This document shows positions 54,363 through 63,510 of a DNA stretch of 64,000 nt, piece after piece. The notes under the pieces are model-generated. The model was not told the DNA's origin. It saw nothing but the letters and a program-made list of their open reading frames with translations, and ran no database searches. Both the position numbers and the translations under genes were made by a program. The first letter of the stretch is position 1. Every line of letters starts with the position of its first letter. The stretch is from Larkinella rosea (GTDB lineage: Bacteria; Bacteroidota; Bacteroidia; Cytophagales; Spirosomataceae), in NCBI RefSeq assembly GCF_003858635.1, contig NZ_RQJO01000015.1, positions 248,001-312,000 of the forward strand, read 5' to 3'.

Positions 54363-55091
54363 AATTTTCAGTCCCAATGCCTTAAAAAGATCTTCACGGT
54401 ACGATTTACCAATGGGTATCTTAACTCCCTGAACGACAATTTCCGTCGGGAAAACTTCCTCAATCAGGCTGAGGTTGACGGAATAGCTCCGGTGAATACG
54501 GATGAACTGAGCCGGGTCCAGCTGTTCCACAAAATCCTGAATGGTGGAGCGGACCATGATTTTCCTGTGGGATTTCAGGTTCAGCGTCACGTAATTGGCG
54601 TCGCTCTCCAGAAAAAGCAACTCATTGAAAAATACTTTCCGAAACACGTAGCCTTCTTTCACAAAGACAAAATTCCGGGCAGGATTCGCTACCGCCGGTT
54701 TTACCTCCGACTGATTTCCTGTAAAGTTGCTGAACGCGATTTCGATGGCGGCAAAAAGTTCTTCTTTCGTAAAGGGTTTGACAATGTACGCGTGCGGTTT
54801 TACGGTTTTGGCCCGGTCAATGGTTTCGGCGTCGCTGTTGGCCGTCAGGAAAATAAACGGAATCGGGTGGATTTCGTTGAGCCTGTGTGCCACATCGATC
54901 CCATCCTTTCGGCCAGCTAACTGAATGTCCAGCAGCAACAAATCCGGTTTGTCGTGCTCGATTAACTCCAGGGCTTCGGTATAGTTGATGGCTGGACCAC
55001 AGGATGAATAGCCTAATTCTTCGAGCGTGTTCAGAATCGTTCGGGCAATCACCAGTTCATCTTCGACAACTCCTATTCTCAAAACGGACAT
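54354..55091 (-). CDS. LytTR-family response regulator
   Basis: The 245-residue regulator has a receiver domain with acidic pair ED at 10-11, phosphoacceptor Asp at 55 (LLLLDIQLAG) and a conserved Lys in VKPFTKEEL. The LytTR DNA-binding domain occupies about residues 140-240 (LLFLESDANYVTLNL, then FIRIHRSYSVNL). It starts 5 nt after the kinase stop and is clearly its partner. Its final residues IDH and stop codon fall inside the family C repeat, so the repeat has probably replaced or trimmed the original 3' end. Confidence 0.93.
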   Translation of the reverse strand: MSVLRIGVVEDELVIARTILNTLEELGYSSCGPAINYTEALELIEHDKPDLLLLDIQLAGRKDGIDVAHRLNEIHPIPFIFLTANSDAETIDRAKTVKPHAYIVKPFTKEELFAAIEIAFSNFTGNQSEVKPAVANPARNFVFVKEGYVFRKVFFNELLFLESDANYVTLNLKSHRKIMVRSTIQDFVEQLDPAQFIRIHRSYSVNLSLIEEVFPTEIVVQGVKIPIGKSYREDLFKALGLKIDH

Positions 55092-55096
55092 GGGCT

Positions 55097-58000
55097 TTAA
55101 TCTTCGTTTTTACGCGTTTCACGATTGGTAAATTGGATGGTGTAAGCGGCTCCACGCTGAGTCGAATAGTGCACGTTCCCGCCAATTTGCCGGCTCAGGT
55201 CATTGACCAGTTGTAACCCGAGTGTTTTGGTATTGGCTGGATCAAAATCGATCGGCAAACCGGGGCCATTGTCGGCGTATAGCAACTGGTATCTTCCGGC
55301 GGATAGGACGCGAATCTCCAGCGTAATTTCACCAGCGGCCACCGTCGAAAAAGCGTATTTGAACGAATTGGACAGTAATTCATTCAAAATCAGGCCTAAG
55401 GGAACAGCCGAATCAATGTCCAGATGTAATTCGGGCACGCTTACGTGGACGGTTACCGGTTTTGCTTTTTGATAGACACTTTGTACCTGTCGGCAGAGGT
55501 CGTTGACAAATCGTTTCAGATCAATGGTGCTGAGGTTCTCGAACTGGTAGAGGTTCTGGTGAATCAGGGCAATACTCCGAACCCGGTTTCGGCCTTCCCG
55601 CAACGCTTCCCGGGCGGTTTCGTCCGTCAGACCCTTGCTCTGCAACTCCAGCAAACCCGAAATGACCTGCAAATTGTTCTTAACGCGGTGATGGATTTCC
55701 TTCATCAAAACGTCCTTTTCCTGCAACAAGGCCGATTGCTCCGACACAGACTGTTTGAGCTGGGCCGTTCGCTCGCTCACCGTCTGTTCCAGTTTTCGTT
55801 TGTCCTCCGCCAACTGTCTGATCCGCAGCCGGATGAAAAGATAAACCGCCAGCAGAAACAGCAAAACGGTGATGACAAGGAACCACCACTGCAAATAGAA
55901 GGGTTTCAAAACCGTCAGCGGAATCGTTAATTCACTCAGGCTCCACGTTCCTTCGCCGTTCTGGCCTTTGAGGTGCAATGTAAAGGTGCCATACGGCAAA
56001 CCGCTGATCCGGATGGAGTTTTCGTTCAGGTAATTCCAGTCCCGATCGATTCCTTCGATTTTATAGGCATATCGATGGCCTTCTTCTTTGGTAAAATCCA
56101 GCAGTTGAAATTCCAGCGTAAAAAACTGATCGTCAGGGTTTAATGTGATCGTTGAGGTGTTCAGCAAGTCGATCGTTTTGTTGACCAGCTCATTTTGCGA
56201 ACCGACGAACTGGTTGAATGCAATGATCCGCAACGGCACCCGCAACGAATTGGTATCGGCCTGAAAATCCCGGGGGAAAAAGCCATTGATGCCGTCCAGA
56301 CCGCCAAAAAATAACCGCCCATCGCTGGCTCTGAACGATGAGGTGCGATTAAACTCATTGTGGGAAATGCCATCGACAGAGGTGTAGGTATTGACTAAAA
56401 ACGTCTTGCGGTGGAAGCGAATCAACCCGTAATCGGAACTGATCCAGAGGTGGTCAAATTCATCGGGTTCAATGCGATACAGTACATCGGACGGAAAACC
56501 GGCGGTGATGGTAAACTGCCGGATGGCATTCGTGCCGGGGTCCCAGCGATACAGCCCCTCGCCATTGGTAGCCAGCCAGAAAACTCCGTCGGCATCCTGA
56601 TAAGCATCGAGCAGGCTGAGCGCATTGATTGCCGGGGAGTGAATTTTGACGGCCGACCATCGACCATTGACGATTGACGATTGACGATGGTCAGCGGTCG
56701 ATGGTCGGCGGTCAATGGTCAATTTAAACAACCCATTTTCGGCGACAGCCCAGATCGTGCCGGTTTTATCTTGCAAAAACCGGTACACAAATTTGGCTTC
56801 GGGGGCGTTGGGTGTCGGAATGGAATCAAATTGCTGCGTATTGGAATTGAACCGGGAAAAACCGTTGGTTCGTCCCAGCAGCAACAGGCTGTCGTTTACC
56901 GAAAACATCGACCAGATTTCTGAACCAACTCCGCCCGAATAAGGGGTAATTGTATTCGTCGCACCGTCGTACCGGTACAAACCGAAACCACCGATATACA
57001 AGGCCGATCGATGCTTCACAACCGCGTATTTGATCTGCTGTGTGGCCTCGGTCACGGCCTGTAGTTGACCATTCTGTTGCCGGAAGGTATGGGACCAGAT
57101 GTTGGCAATGACCTGCCCGGTCTCATCCGCGTAAATGCCCCGGGCCTGGCTGTTGGGCTGCAGCGTTTGCTGGTTGGTGGAAAAATATGGTTCGAAGCGG
57201 TTTTTTTCGATTTTCAGTTGCAAAACCCCAAGCGAGGTGCAGAGCCACAAATTGCCCAGGTTGTCCGGAAAAAGGCTGTAGAGAAACAGATTTTCAAAGC
57301 CTTTGAGGTCCGGTTTCGACAGCACTTTCAAAAAAGCGTTTTCAGTCCACAGGTACAGCCCGTCGGTGCCGATGTACAACATGGACGACAGGGTATTGGT
57401 AGCGGTTACGATCTGATACCAGTATCGACCGGCGACGGCGTTCAGTTGGTATTTCCCCAAATCCGGTATGGATTCAAACCGACCTTTGGCGGTGACCCGG
57501 CTTACCGTAAAGTGTTGAATGTCGGCCTGGGTGTTGTAGGTGAGTAAAAGCTCGTTGTTTCGGGTAAAACCGAGGGGCAACGAGCGCAATACATCGGTTT
57601 GTGTAAAAGTAAAAACCGTATCGTTCGTAACGAGGTATTGGGGCGCCTGGTTGTTGATTTTCAGCAAGGCTTTCCCGTTGCCGAACGTGCTAAGCTGCCA
57701 GTTGATCCGGTTGTCGAGCGAGACGTTCGATTGATCCCAGCCTTTCATTTCGAAGCGAAGCCGAAACCCGGTTTTGGACGAATATTTCCAAAATCGGAAG
57801 GGAGAGGTGGTTAGAAAACTGAGTTCATCGGTGCCGTCGTTTGCGATCCAATAGACATCCCGCTCTTTAAAAGGCAAATTGGGAAACGCTTCGGTCAGGC
57901 TTCTGACTTTGTGCGTCGTAGCATCCATCACGTCCACTTTGCCGCTGGTTGTCAATTGAAAACCGGTGCTGCCGTATTCGATGAACAGGTGGTTGGCGTC

Positions 58001-58333
58001 GTCTTTGGCGAGTTGCACCACCTTGTTATCCTGCAATTGATGGCGTTGCCGGGTAAAGAGCAGGCAATTTTTGCCGTCGTAGCGGTTCAGGCCGTTGCGG
58101 GTGCCAAACCACAAAAAACCGGCGGAATCCTGCACTCCGCAAAAAACCTCGTGGGAAGCCAGCCCATTTTCAATGGACAGCATCCGCTTCGTAATCGTGT
58201 ATTTGGAATTCGCGGGCACAGCCGCGTTTTGCGCCAGCAGCAGATGACCGGTTAGTGCGAAAACCAGCAGGAGCGAGCAGCGGTAAAAGGCGAAAAACCC
58301 GTTCCTGTTTACGAGCTGGGAAAAACCGGTCAT
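55097..58333 (-). CDS. beta-propeller sensor histidine kinase (HisKA_2 type)
   Basis: The 1078-residue sensor has a signal peptide ending HLLLAQ and periplasmic propeller blades (FCGVQDSAGFLWFGTRNGLN in part). A Y_Y_Y domain lies near 690-770 (YAYKIEGIDRDWNYLNE), and a membrane helix near 790-810 (WWFLVITVLLFLLAVYLFI). A coiled coil leads to the HisKA_2 box EIHHRVKNNLQVISGLLELQ near 870 and an ATPase domain (DNGPGLP). This kinase class is unlike the HisKA_3 kinase at 33373. Residues about 538-561 are encoded by an in-frame family C repeat (56653-56720) and would form a surface loop or disturb a blade. Confidence 0.92.
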   Translation of the reverse strand: MTGFSQLVNRNGFFAFYRCSLLLVFALTGHLLLAQNAAVPANSKYTITKRMLSIENGLASHEVFCGVQDSAGFLWFGTRNGLNRYDGKNCLLFTRQRHQLQDNKVVQLAKDDANHLFIEYGSTGFQLTTSGKVDVMDATTHKVRSLTEAFPNLPFKERDVYWIANDGTDELSFLTTSPFRFWKYSSKTGFRLRFEMKGWDQSNVSLDNRINWQLSTFGNGKALLKINNQAPQYLVTNDTVFTFTQTDVLRSLPLGFTRNNELLLTYNTQADIQHFTVSRVTAKGRFESIPDLGKYQLNAVAGRYWYQIVTATNTLSSMLYIGTDGLYLWTENAFLKVLSKPDLKGFENLFLYSLFPDNLGNLWLCTSLGVLQLKIEKNRFEPYFSTNQQTLQPNSQARGIYADETGQVIANIWSHTFRQQNGQLQAVTEATQQIKYAVVKHRSALYIGGFGLYRYDGATNTITPYSGGVGSEIWSMFSVNDSLLLLGRTNGFSRFNSNTQQFDSIPTPNAPEAKFVYRFLQDKTGTIWAVAENGLFKLTIDRRPSTADHRQSSIVNGRWSAVKIHSPAINALSLLDAYQDADGVFWLATNGEGLYRWDPGTNAIRQFTITAGFPSDVLYRIEPDEFDHLWISSDYGLIRFHRKTFLVNTYTSVDGISHNEFNRTSSFRASDGRLFFGGLDGINGFFPRDFQADTNSLRVPLRIIAFNQFVGSQNELVNKTIDLLNTSTITLNPDDQFFTLEFQLLDFTKEEGHRYAYKIEGIDRDWNYLNENSIRISGLPYGTFTLHLKGQNGEGTWSLSELTIPLTVLKPFYLQWWFLVITVLLFLLAVYLFIRLRIRQLAEDKRKLEQTVSERTAQLKQSVSEQSALLQEKDVLMKEIHHRVKNNLQVISGLLELQSKGLTDETAREALREGRNRVRSIALIHQNLYQFENLSTIDLKRFVNDLCRQVQSVYQKAKPVTVHVSVPELHLDIDSAVPLGLILNELLSNSFKYAFSTVAAGEITLEIRVLSAGRYQLLYADNGPGLPIDFDPANTKTLGLQLVNDLSRQIGGNVHYSTQRGAAYTIQFTNRETRKNED
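56653..56720. repeat. family C repeat inserted in frame in the sensor kinase gene
   Basis: CCGACCATCGACC (56653-56665) and its complement (56696-56708) bound GATTGACGATTGACGAT units. On the coding strand it encodes DRRPSTADHRQSSIVNGRWS, a low-complexity insert between two propeller blades. The frame is kept. Confidence 0.85.
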
Positions 58334-58387
58334 TTTAAATAGCCTTAAAACGCCCCAATATACGATAGAAGCTTGCGAAAGTGGTTG

Positions 58388-58768
58388 TTAGGTTCCCACT
58401 TTGTCGATGGGCCGGAATCGCAGGGCGCTCCAGGTGTCGTCGATGGAAATGGCGGTTACGGTGGTGATGCCAAACGTTTCGCCGGTTAGCCGGAGGCTGT
58501 CTCGGTTGATGTCGGTTTTTACTTTTGAAGTGCCTTTGGGATATGCAAACCACAAAACGCTGTCGGGTGCGACGGTTTTCAGGCGGTGGTTTAAAAAATC
58601 AAGGTATTCCTGCTGGTTACGGATAAAAACCAGCGTATTGACACTTTTGTCGGTTTCGTCGAAAGCGGTTTTGAAACCCAGGTTTACGAATTCCGCTTCC
58701 AGCGTTGCCGGTGCGTTGATAACAAGGCCGTTGCCCTTGAATTTCAGCTTTTTAAGGACGTCCTGCAT
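58388..58768 (-). CDS. DUF3052-like protein
   Basis: The 126-residue cytoplasmic protein has VLWFAYPKGTSKVKTDINRD near 92-111 and ISIDDTWSALRFR at the C-terminus, both like DUF3052 proteins. Function is unknown in the family. It is 36 nt downstream of the ankyrin-repeat gene on the same strand. Confidence 0.65.
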   Translation of the reverse strand: MQDVLKKLKFKGNGLVINAPATLEAEFVNLGFKTAFDETDKSVNTLVFIRNQQEYLDFLNHRLKTVAPDSVLWFAYPKGTSKVKTDINRDSLRLTGETFGITTVTAISIDDTWSALRFRPIDKVGT

Positions 58769-58804
58769 GTTTGTTAGATCAGGGTTTGGCGGTTTGATCG
58801 GATT

Positions 58805-59437
58805 TCAGCGTAGGGCTTCCTTCAATTCGCCATCGTTGTCTGTAAGCAGATCAAAAACGGTTGTTCCGTCACCGTTGGGAATCGTTTTGTCCGCTCCCGA
58901 TTGGCGTAATAAGGTAACGCATTCCAGGCAATCGGGCAAATGAGTGGTGCCGCCGTGCTTCAACCCGTGAACGGCCCAGAAGAGGGGTGTGGCGTTGAAA
59001 TCGATGCATCGCCGGTTGATTTCGGCACCAGCCTCCAGTAGTTTATTAACCAATTTCGGCCGGCCGCACCACGCAGCCCAGTGCAAGGCCGTGCCGCCGT
59101 GGCAACCCGGATGATTGATTGTAGCGCCGTTTTCGAGGTATAAAATGGCAACCTGATCGGCGTGCAGACTTGCTGCGGCAACCAGCGGGCTGTCCTGTTT
59201 TTCGACCAACCCATTACCATCGACCCGGGCGCCGTATTCCAGAAACAATGTAGCGATCTCAACAGCTTCTTCATCGGTGTAATAGCCCGCAAATACGCCG
59301 TCGCAAATCCGGTGCAGCGGGTGGGCCTTCGTCGGATTCTGCGCATCGTAAGGCAGGCCTTCATTGGCCAGCTCCGGGTTTGCGGAAAGGGCCTGCCGAA
59401 TGCCATCCAAATCGTTGTTGTTAATTAATCTTCTCAT
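58805..59437 (-). CDS. ankyrin-repeat protein
   Basis: The 210-residue protein has about four ankyrin repeats: HPLHRICDGVFAGYYTDEEAVEIA (in part), SPLVAAASLHADQVAILYLE, TALHWAAWCGRPKLVNKLLEAGAEIN and TPLFWAVHGLKHGG with a capping repeat. There is no signal peptide. It probably mediates a protein-protein contact; the partner is unknown. Confidence 0.85.
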   Translation of the reverse strand: MRRLINNNDLDGIRQALSANPELANEGLPYDAQNPTKAHPLHRICDGVFAGYYTDEEAVEIATLFLEYGARVDGNGLVEKQDSPLVAAASLHADQVAILYLENGATINHPGCHGGTALHWAAWCGRPKLVNKLLEAGAEINRRCIDFNATPLFWAVHGLKHGGTTHLPDCLECVTLLRQSGADKTIPNGDGTTVFDLLTDNDGELKEALR

Positions 59438-59468
59438 TTTCAGTCGATTACTTTTTGTTATTTAGAAA

Positions 59469-60341
59469 TTATTGCCCCGCTTTTAAGGCGTAAAACGGTT
59501 GGTAAATTCCGTTTGTCAATGCGACCGTCTCGTCAAAAAGCCGTTTCAAGCCATCAATGTTGTTGCTCATCGTATCCTTGTCCGCGCACAAAATACTGTC
59601 GACCTTCCCGCTGAGGTTTGGCGGTATCTGATTCGTGTTCCCTAAAATTTCGACGGCTCTTTTATCACCCATCGGATAGATTTCGTTGACCGCAAAAAGG
59701 ACATCGACCAGGTTTTTGACGGCTCGGGTCAAACAACCCATGACGTTGTAAACGTCTTTTTTCTTACAAAACGAATCAGCGTGCCAGATGCTAAACTCCG
59801 CCGACCACAACGATTGCTGAATAACCGCCTGTTTGAGCTTAGGGGGATACGACTGAACCGCTGCTTTCAGGTCTGAAATGATGTGATCGGGGTCATACAA
59901 GGGAATGCAACTGATGGTTTCGGCCAGAAAAATCAGGGACGAAAAACCGTACGGCGGTTGTTGCTCAAAGTGTTTTTCCCATTCTCCGTTCTGCGCTTTC
60001 TCAACCGTTGCCGTGATCTGTTCGATATTTTTGTACAGAAAATCGACCTGCCCTGAAGCGGTTTCGATCCAGGCGCCACCGTTCACCCAGGGCCCCCACT
60101 CGTAAAAACCGGTCACCGTCGGCTGGCCATTGACGGCGTATTTTTGGGCAATAGTCCGAATCTCGTCGATGCGGAACGGATTTTGGTCGGCGTAGTAAAT
60201 GCCAATGTCGAGGTCGGAGATGGCAGTAGCTTTTCCCGTCGCATACGAACCGCCCAGCACAATGGCGAGGACGTTATCCGTTTGCTGCAAGTCTGCAACG
60301 ATTTGATTCAGCGTTTCTTCTTTTTCTTTTGGCAGAATCAT
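59469..60341 (-). CDS. nucleotidyltransferase-domain protein
   Basis: The 290-residue protein has an N-terminal nucleotidyltransferase domain: LGGSYATGKATAISDLDIGIYY near 30-51, with the GGSxxxG and DxD motifs. A helical C-terminal domain (about residues 110-280) follows. This plan fits aminoglycoside-type or DUF4037-like nucleotidyltransferases. No HEPN gene is adjacent. The substrate is unknown. Confidence 0.8.
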   Translation of the reverse strand: MILPKEKEETLNQIVADLQQTDNVLAIVLGGSYATGKATAISDLDIGIYYADQNPFRIDEIRTIAQKYAVNGQPTVTGFYEWGPWVNGGAWIETASGQVDFLYKNIEQITATVEKAQNGEWEKHFEQQPPYGFSSLIFLAETISCIPLYDPDHIISDLKAAVQSYPPKLKQAVIQQSLWSAEFSIWHADSFCKKKDVYNVMGCLTRAVKNLVDVLFAVNEIYPMGDKRAVEILGNTNQIPPNLSGKVDSILCADKDTMSNNIDGLKRLFDETVALTNGIYQPFYALKAGQ

Positions 60342-60362
60342 TTCAATAACAGGCTACGTAAC

Positions 60363-60428
60363 AGGGGTTTACTTAGAATCCTTCAGGCCGAAAACGGATA
60401 CGAAAGAAGGAATCAAATTCGAACCCCT
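60363..60428. repeat. imperfect two-part inverted repeat
   Basis: AGGGGTT (60363-60369) pairs with AACCCCT (60422-60428) and GAATCCTTC (60376-60384) pairs with GAAGGAATC (60406-60414) with one mismatch. The gap 60342-60504 holds no gene. The stretch resembles part of a tRNA T-arm, but no cloverleaf can be drawn. Confidence 0.3.
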
Positions 60429-60504
60429 AGTTACTATTTTTTCGCCAGCTTATCGTCGGGATATACGATTCAGTAAGAAGAATTATCGGATTTGACGTTT
60501 GTCG

Positions 60505-62649
60505 TCATTTCAAGTCCGGTTTGCTGTGCCATTCGTGAAAAAGACCGGCAGGATCGCGTTCGGCCCGGATGCTCTGCAATTTTTTCAGGTTCTTTTCCGA
60601 TAAAAACGGCGAGGTCCGTTTGTGTAAACCTTCGTCCGCCAGTTGAATGCCGGTGGATAGGTGCGCCATTTTAGCCATCATCGTAGCTGCCCAATCGCCG
60701 TATTTCGTCGTATCTTCGGGATTTTTCCAGTTGGCATACAAAGCCAGGTAAATCTTGTCCTCGTTCGAATAAGCCATATCGGGAATTTGTGGATTAGGAT
60801 GCCAGTTCAGCCACAAAAAATGCGAGGGCGGGGGCGGCAGCGTCCGGGCAATTTCTTTGAGGTAAGGCATTAACGCATCGATGGGGGCGTGGGTCCACAT
60901 GTTATCGACGCCCCAATAATGGTTTTCGGGATAATGCGTCATCACGGTTTGGTACAGCGCATCAATGCCGGGATTAAACGCCGGGGTCGCAATAACCGCT
61001 TTCTTTTTAACGGGGCTGTTGGCCATAAAAGCCATCGCTTCTTCGTATTCCGCTTTGGTATCGGCAAAGATGGGCGCAACGGCTTCGATGCCCGGCCCCA
61101 GGATGTTCAGCATTCTATTGCTCATCAGCATCTGAAACTCCACCGCTTTCGGAATCGACGGCCCGACTTCATACGCCCAGTGGTAAACGTCTTCCAGATG
61201 CTTGATGTAAAAATCGTGGACGATGATGGCCCGGTACTTGGGAAGCGTAAAGAGTTTTAAATGAAAGCAGACCACAACCCCGAAAAAGCCACCGCCTGAA
61301 CCCCGGGCCGCCCAAAATAAATCCGGATTTTCGGTCGCGCTGGCGTGGACGTAATCGCCATCGGCGGTGACAATATCCAGTCCTGTTACACTTTCGCAGG
61401 CCATACCGGTTTTTCGGCCGTTCCAGCCGTAGCCACCCTGCAGCAGATAACCGCCAATACAAACGCCCTTGCAGTGTCCGGCCGGGAAAAACAGATTGTG
61501 TTTGTATAATTCCCGCATCAGCACACTGCCGCCGACACCGGGCCCCGCCGTTGCCGTCATTTCCGGCGCATTGATTTCGTACTGGTTAAATCCTTTCATC
61601 AGAATCAATACGCTGTTGTCGCGCAGGTGGTTGGCGCTCCAGCTGTGGCCGCCCGAACAAACCGTCACCTTTTTGCCGTGCGCTTTGGCGTACTTGACGG
61701 TTGCGATAATATCCTGAACGGTTTTGGGTTCCACGATCCGGTCGGGCCGGCGGCCCGGATCTATTTTATTGAACAAGGTCCCGAGTAAAACCGCATCGAA
61801 GTCGCTGTCGCTGCGGTTGATGACCCGGCCTTCCACGTTTATTTTATCGAATGTCGGGTTGTTCTGTTGGTATATTTCGGGTAGAAAAGCGGCCAGGTGC
61901 GTCATTTCTTCGGCGCAATGCGTCAACAAATCGCGCGCAAACTGCTCCGAAATCGTTTTCATTTTCCGCACCAAACCCGACATCAAATCCGCAAAAATGC
62001 CGTCTTTCCCCACCTGAATGTATTGTCCGCCCATCCAAAACCGGGAGCGCATTTCCGAACCGCTTTCCACCGCCCGGACCTGATGCACCAGGTAACCGTA
62101 GTCGAGCGGCAACGAAGGATGCCCGATTCGGGCGCAGATGTAAACCGCTTCGGACGTATTTTTAACGGCTTCGTAGGAAAAGCCAAACTCGGTGGGTGCC
62201 TTGAACTGGATAGACGCCGTAGACAGTTCGTCGCCAATGTATTCTTCGATGATGGACTGGCGACCGATGTAGGCCACTTCGTCCTCTCCGTCTTTCCAGC
62301 GGGCGCTCAGGTGCGCTTTCGGGTGCCACAGTTTGTACCGGTTATCCCGGCAACCGTGCCAGCCAAACCACCAGTCCCACATCTCGGGCGTAACGCGGGG
62401 CATCTGAGTCAGCACAGCGACGTGAGCCGATCCATCGGGTTCGAGCGTATAACCGGTTTCCAGACTGGTATAACCCGGCTGTTGCAGATAAGCCGCACGG
62501 GAGAAAGGCGGCAGAGATCCCGCCGGAAAAGGCGAATTTTTCAGCGCATCGGCCACGTAGGCCGCGACCTCCTGAATGGTTTCGTTGTAGTGGGAGGCAT
62601 AGTCGGTGGAATAATCCGGGGCGGTGTAGCCGAGATAGGGAGTTGCCAT
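60505..62649 (-). CDS. fusion of a DAPG-hydrolase (PhlG)-like domain with a berberine-bridge-type FAD oxidoreductase
   Basis: A 714-residue protein in two parts. Residues 1-265 resemble 2,4-diacetylphloroglucinol hydrolase: WDWWFGWHGCRDNRYKLWHPKAH near 91-113, VHQVRAVESG with His near 189, and HCAEE near 244-248 giving the H-x3-E pair of the zinc site. Residues 285-714 are a PCMH/BBE-type flavoprotein. CSGGHSW near 331-337 and GHCKGVCIGGYLLQGGYG near 392-409 hold the His and Cys that covalently bind FAD in the bicovalent members. The C-terminus has the BBE-like LALYANWKNPEDTTKYG. I start at ATG 62649; a TTG is open 13 codons earlier. The combination suggests hydrolysis and oxidation of a phenolic or polyketide-type compound, but the substrate is unknown. 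Confidence 0.8.
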   Translation of the reverse strand: MATPYLGYTAPDYSTDYASHYNETIQEVAAYVADALKNSPFPAGSLPPFSRAAYLQQPGYTSLETGYTLEPDGSAHVAVLTQMPRVTPEMWDWWFGWHGCRDNRYKLWHPKAHLSARWKDGEDEVAYIGRQSIIEEYIGDELSTASIQFKAPTEFGFSYEAVKNTSEAVYICARIGHPSLPLDYGYLVHQVRAVESGSEMRSRFWMGGQYIQVGKDGIFADLMSGLVRKMKTISEQFARDLLTHCAEEMTHLAAFLPEIYQQNNPTFDKINVEGRVINRSDSDFDAVLLGTLFNKIDPGRRPDRIVEPKTVQDIIATVKYAKAHGKKVTVCSGGHSWSANHLRDNSVLILMKGFNQYEINAPEMTATAGPGVGGSVLMRELYKHNLFFPAGHCKGVCIGGYLLQGGYGWNGRKTGMACESVTGLDIVTADGDYVHASATENPDLFWAARGSGGGFFGVVVCFHLKLFTLPKYRAIIVHDFYIKHLEDVYHWAYEVGPSIPKAVEFQMLMSNRMLNILGPGIEAVAPIFADTKAEYEEAMAFMANSPVKKKAVIATPAFNPGIDALYQTVMTHYPENHYWGVDNMWTHAPIDALMPYLKEIARTLPPPPSHFLWLNWHPNPQIPDMAYSNEDKIYLALYANWKNPEDTTKYGDWAATMMAKMAHLSTGIQLADEGLHKRTSPFLSEKNLKKLQSIRAERDPAGLFHEWHSKPDLK

Positions 62650-62734
62650 ATATTCGAATCGGTTTACGGTGGGGAAATTTTCTGGCAAAAGTAGAGGGCT
62701 TTAAAACGGGCATCCCTTGAATTAATTCAAGAAA

Positions 62735-63313
62735 TCAGATGCGGTGTTTCAGTTTGCTGAGCCATTCGGGCGAAATGCCCATAAATTCGGCGACAAATCT
62801 GGAGGGAACGCGCTGGATGATTCGCGGACAATGGGTAATCAGGTAATCGTAGAGCCGCTCGGAAGAATAGGAGATGATCTTCAGTTTGAAATCATTCTCG
62901 CCCTGCAAAGCCTTGGTAACCAGCGAGTGATAAAACCGGAATAAGTGAATATCCTGATGGATGTGTGTTTCAATATCTTTCTTTTCAAACGCAATTACCT
63001 CGGAATGACAGATGGCCCGAAGCTCACACCTGGTTTTGCTGCCGGAAAAAAAGCTGTCTACGCAGGACATGAACGGCTGGAAATCATCCAGAAAGAAATT
63101 AATCGTTCGTTCGATTTCCAGCTCCTCATCGCAGTAGCGGCAGACAAAACCGCCTTTTAACACAAAATAAGCCTTGTCACAAATTTGCTGGGGTTCAATC
63201 AGTCGGGCCTGGTTTTTCACTTCGATCCGCTTTCCCAAACCGATTATTTTTCCAATCGCTTCCGGCGGTAGATGGGCCTTGCTGAGTTCGTCTATGAATT
63301 TGTTGATTATCAT
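62735..63313 (-). CDS. Crp/Fnr-family regulator
   Basis: The 192-residue protein has a cyclic-nucleotide-binding-like beta roll (residues about 20-115, with AYFVLKGGFVCRYCDEE) and a C-terminal HTH (VPSRFVAEFMGISPEWLSKLKHRI in part). It lacks the conserved cAMP-contacting Arg motif and Fnr-type N-terminal cysteines, so the signal is unknown. I start at ATG 63313; the ORF opens 61 codons upstream in an AT-rich region unlikely to be coding. It is divergent from katG and close to a dyad at 63468-63489. Confidence 0.82.
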   Translation of the reverse strand: MIINKFIDELSKAHLPPEAIGKIIGLGKRIEVKNQARLIEPQQICDKAYFVLKGGFVCRYCDEELEIERTINFFLDDFQPFMSCVDSFFSGSKTRCELRAICHSEVIAFEKKDIETHIHQDIHLFRFYHSLVTKALQGENDFKLKIISYSSERLYDYLITHCPRIIQRVPSRFVAEFMGISPEWLSKLKHRI

Positions 63314-63467
63314 GGCTGAGCGATGCAGACCCGTGCGTGAATCCTCGTGTGAGATAATTGATTGCTTGGTAAAGCAAAGAAAAAATAATAAAATTGTCAA
63401 TTTGACTGAATGATACCGCTCAGGGTGACGAGATAAGAAGTAATAGATTTTAACTATTGTAATATAG

Positions 63468-63509
63468 AAATAATCGATTGTGATTATTTTTTCCAATACC
63501 CTAATTTTA
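63468..63509 (+). promoter_or_regulatory. katG promoter overlapped by a dyad operator
   Basis: TTG (63478-63480) is followed 21 nt later by TAATTTTA (63502-63509), close to TAnnTTTG. AAATAATC-N6-GATTATTT (63468-63489) is a perfect 8-bp dyad covering the -33 element; its 5-bp half-sites with 6-bp spacing fit the geometry of Crp/Fnr operators. The rest of 63314-63467 holds no gene. Confidence 0.5.
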
Positions 63510-63510
63510 G

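Noticed and set aside
56422-56715. Small ORFs within the family C repeat
   Set aside because: They arise from the repeated GACCATTGAC units and the frame of the sensor kinase explains the region.
60363-60440. tRNA-like fragment
   Set aside because: The GGGGTTCGAAT-like string on the minus strand suggests a T-loop, but no acceptor, D or anticodon arms can be drawn.
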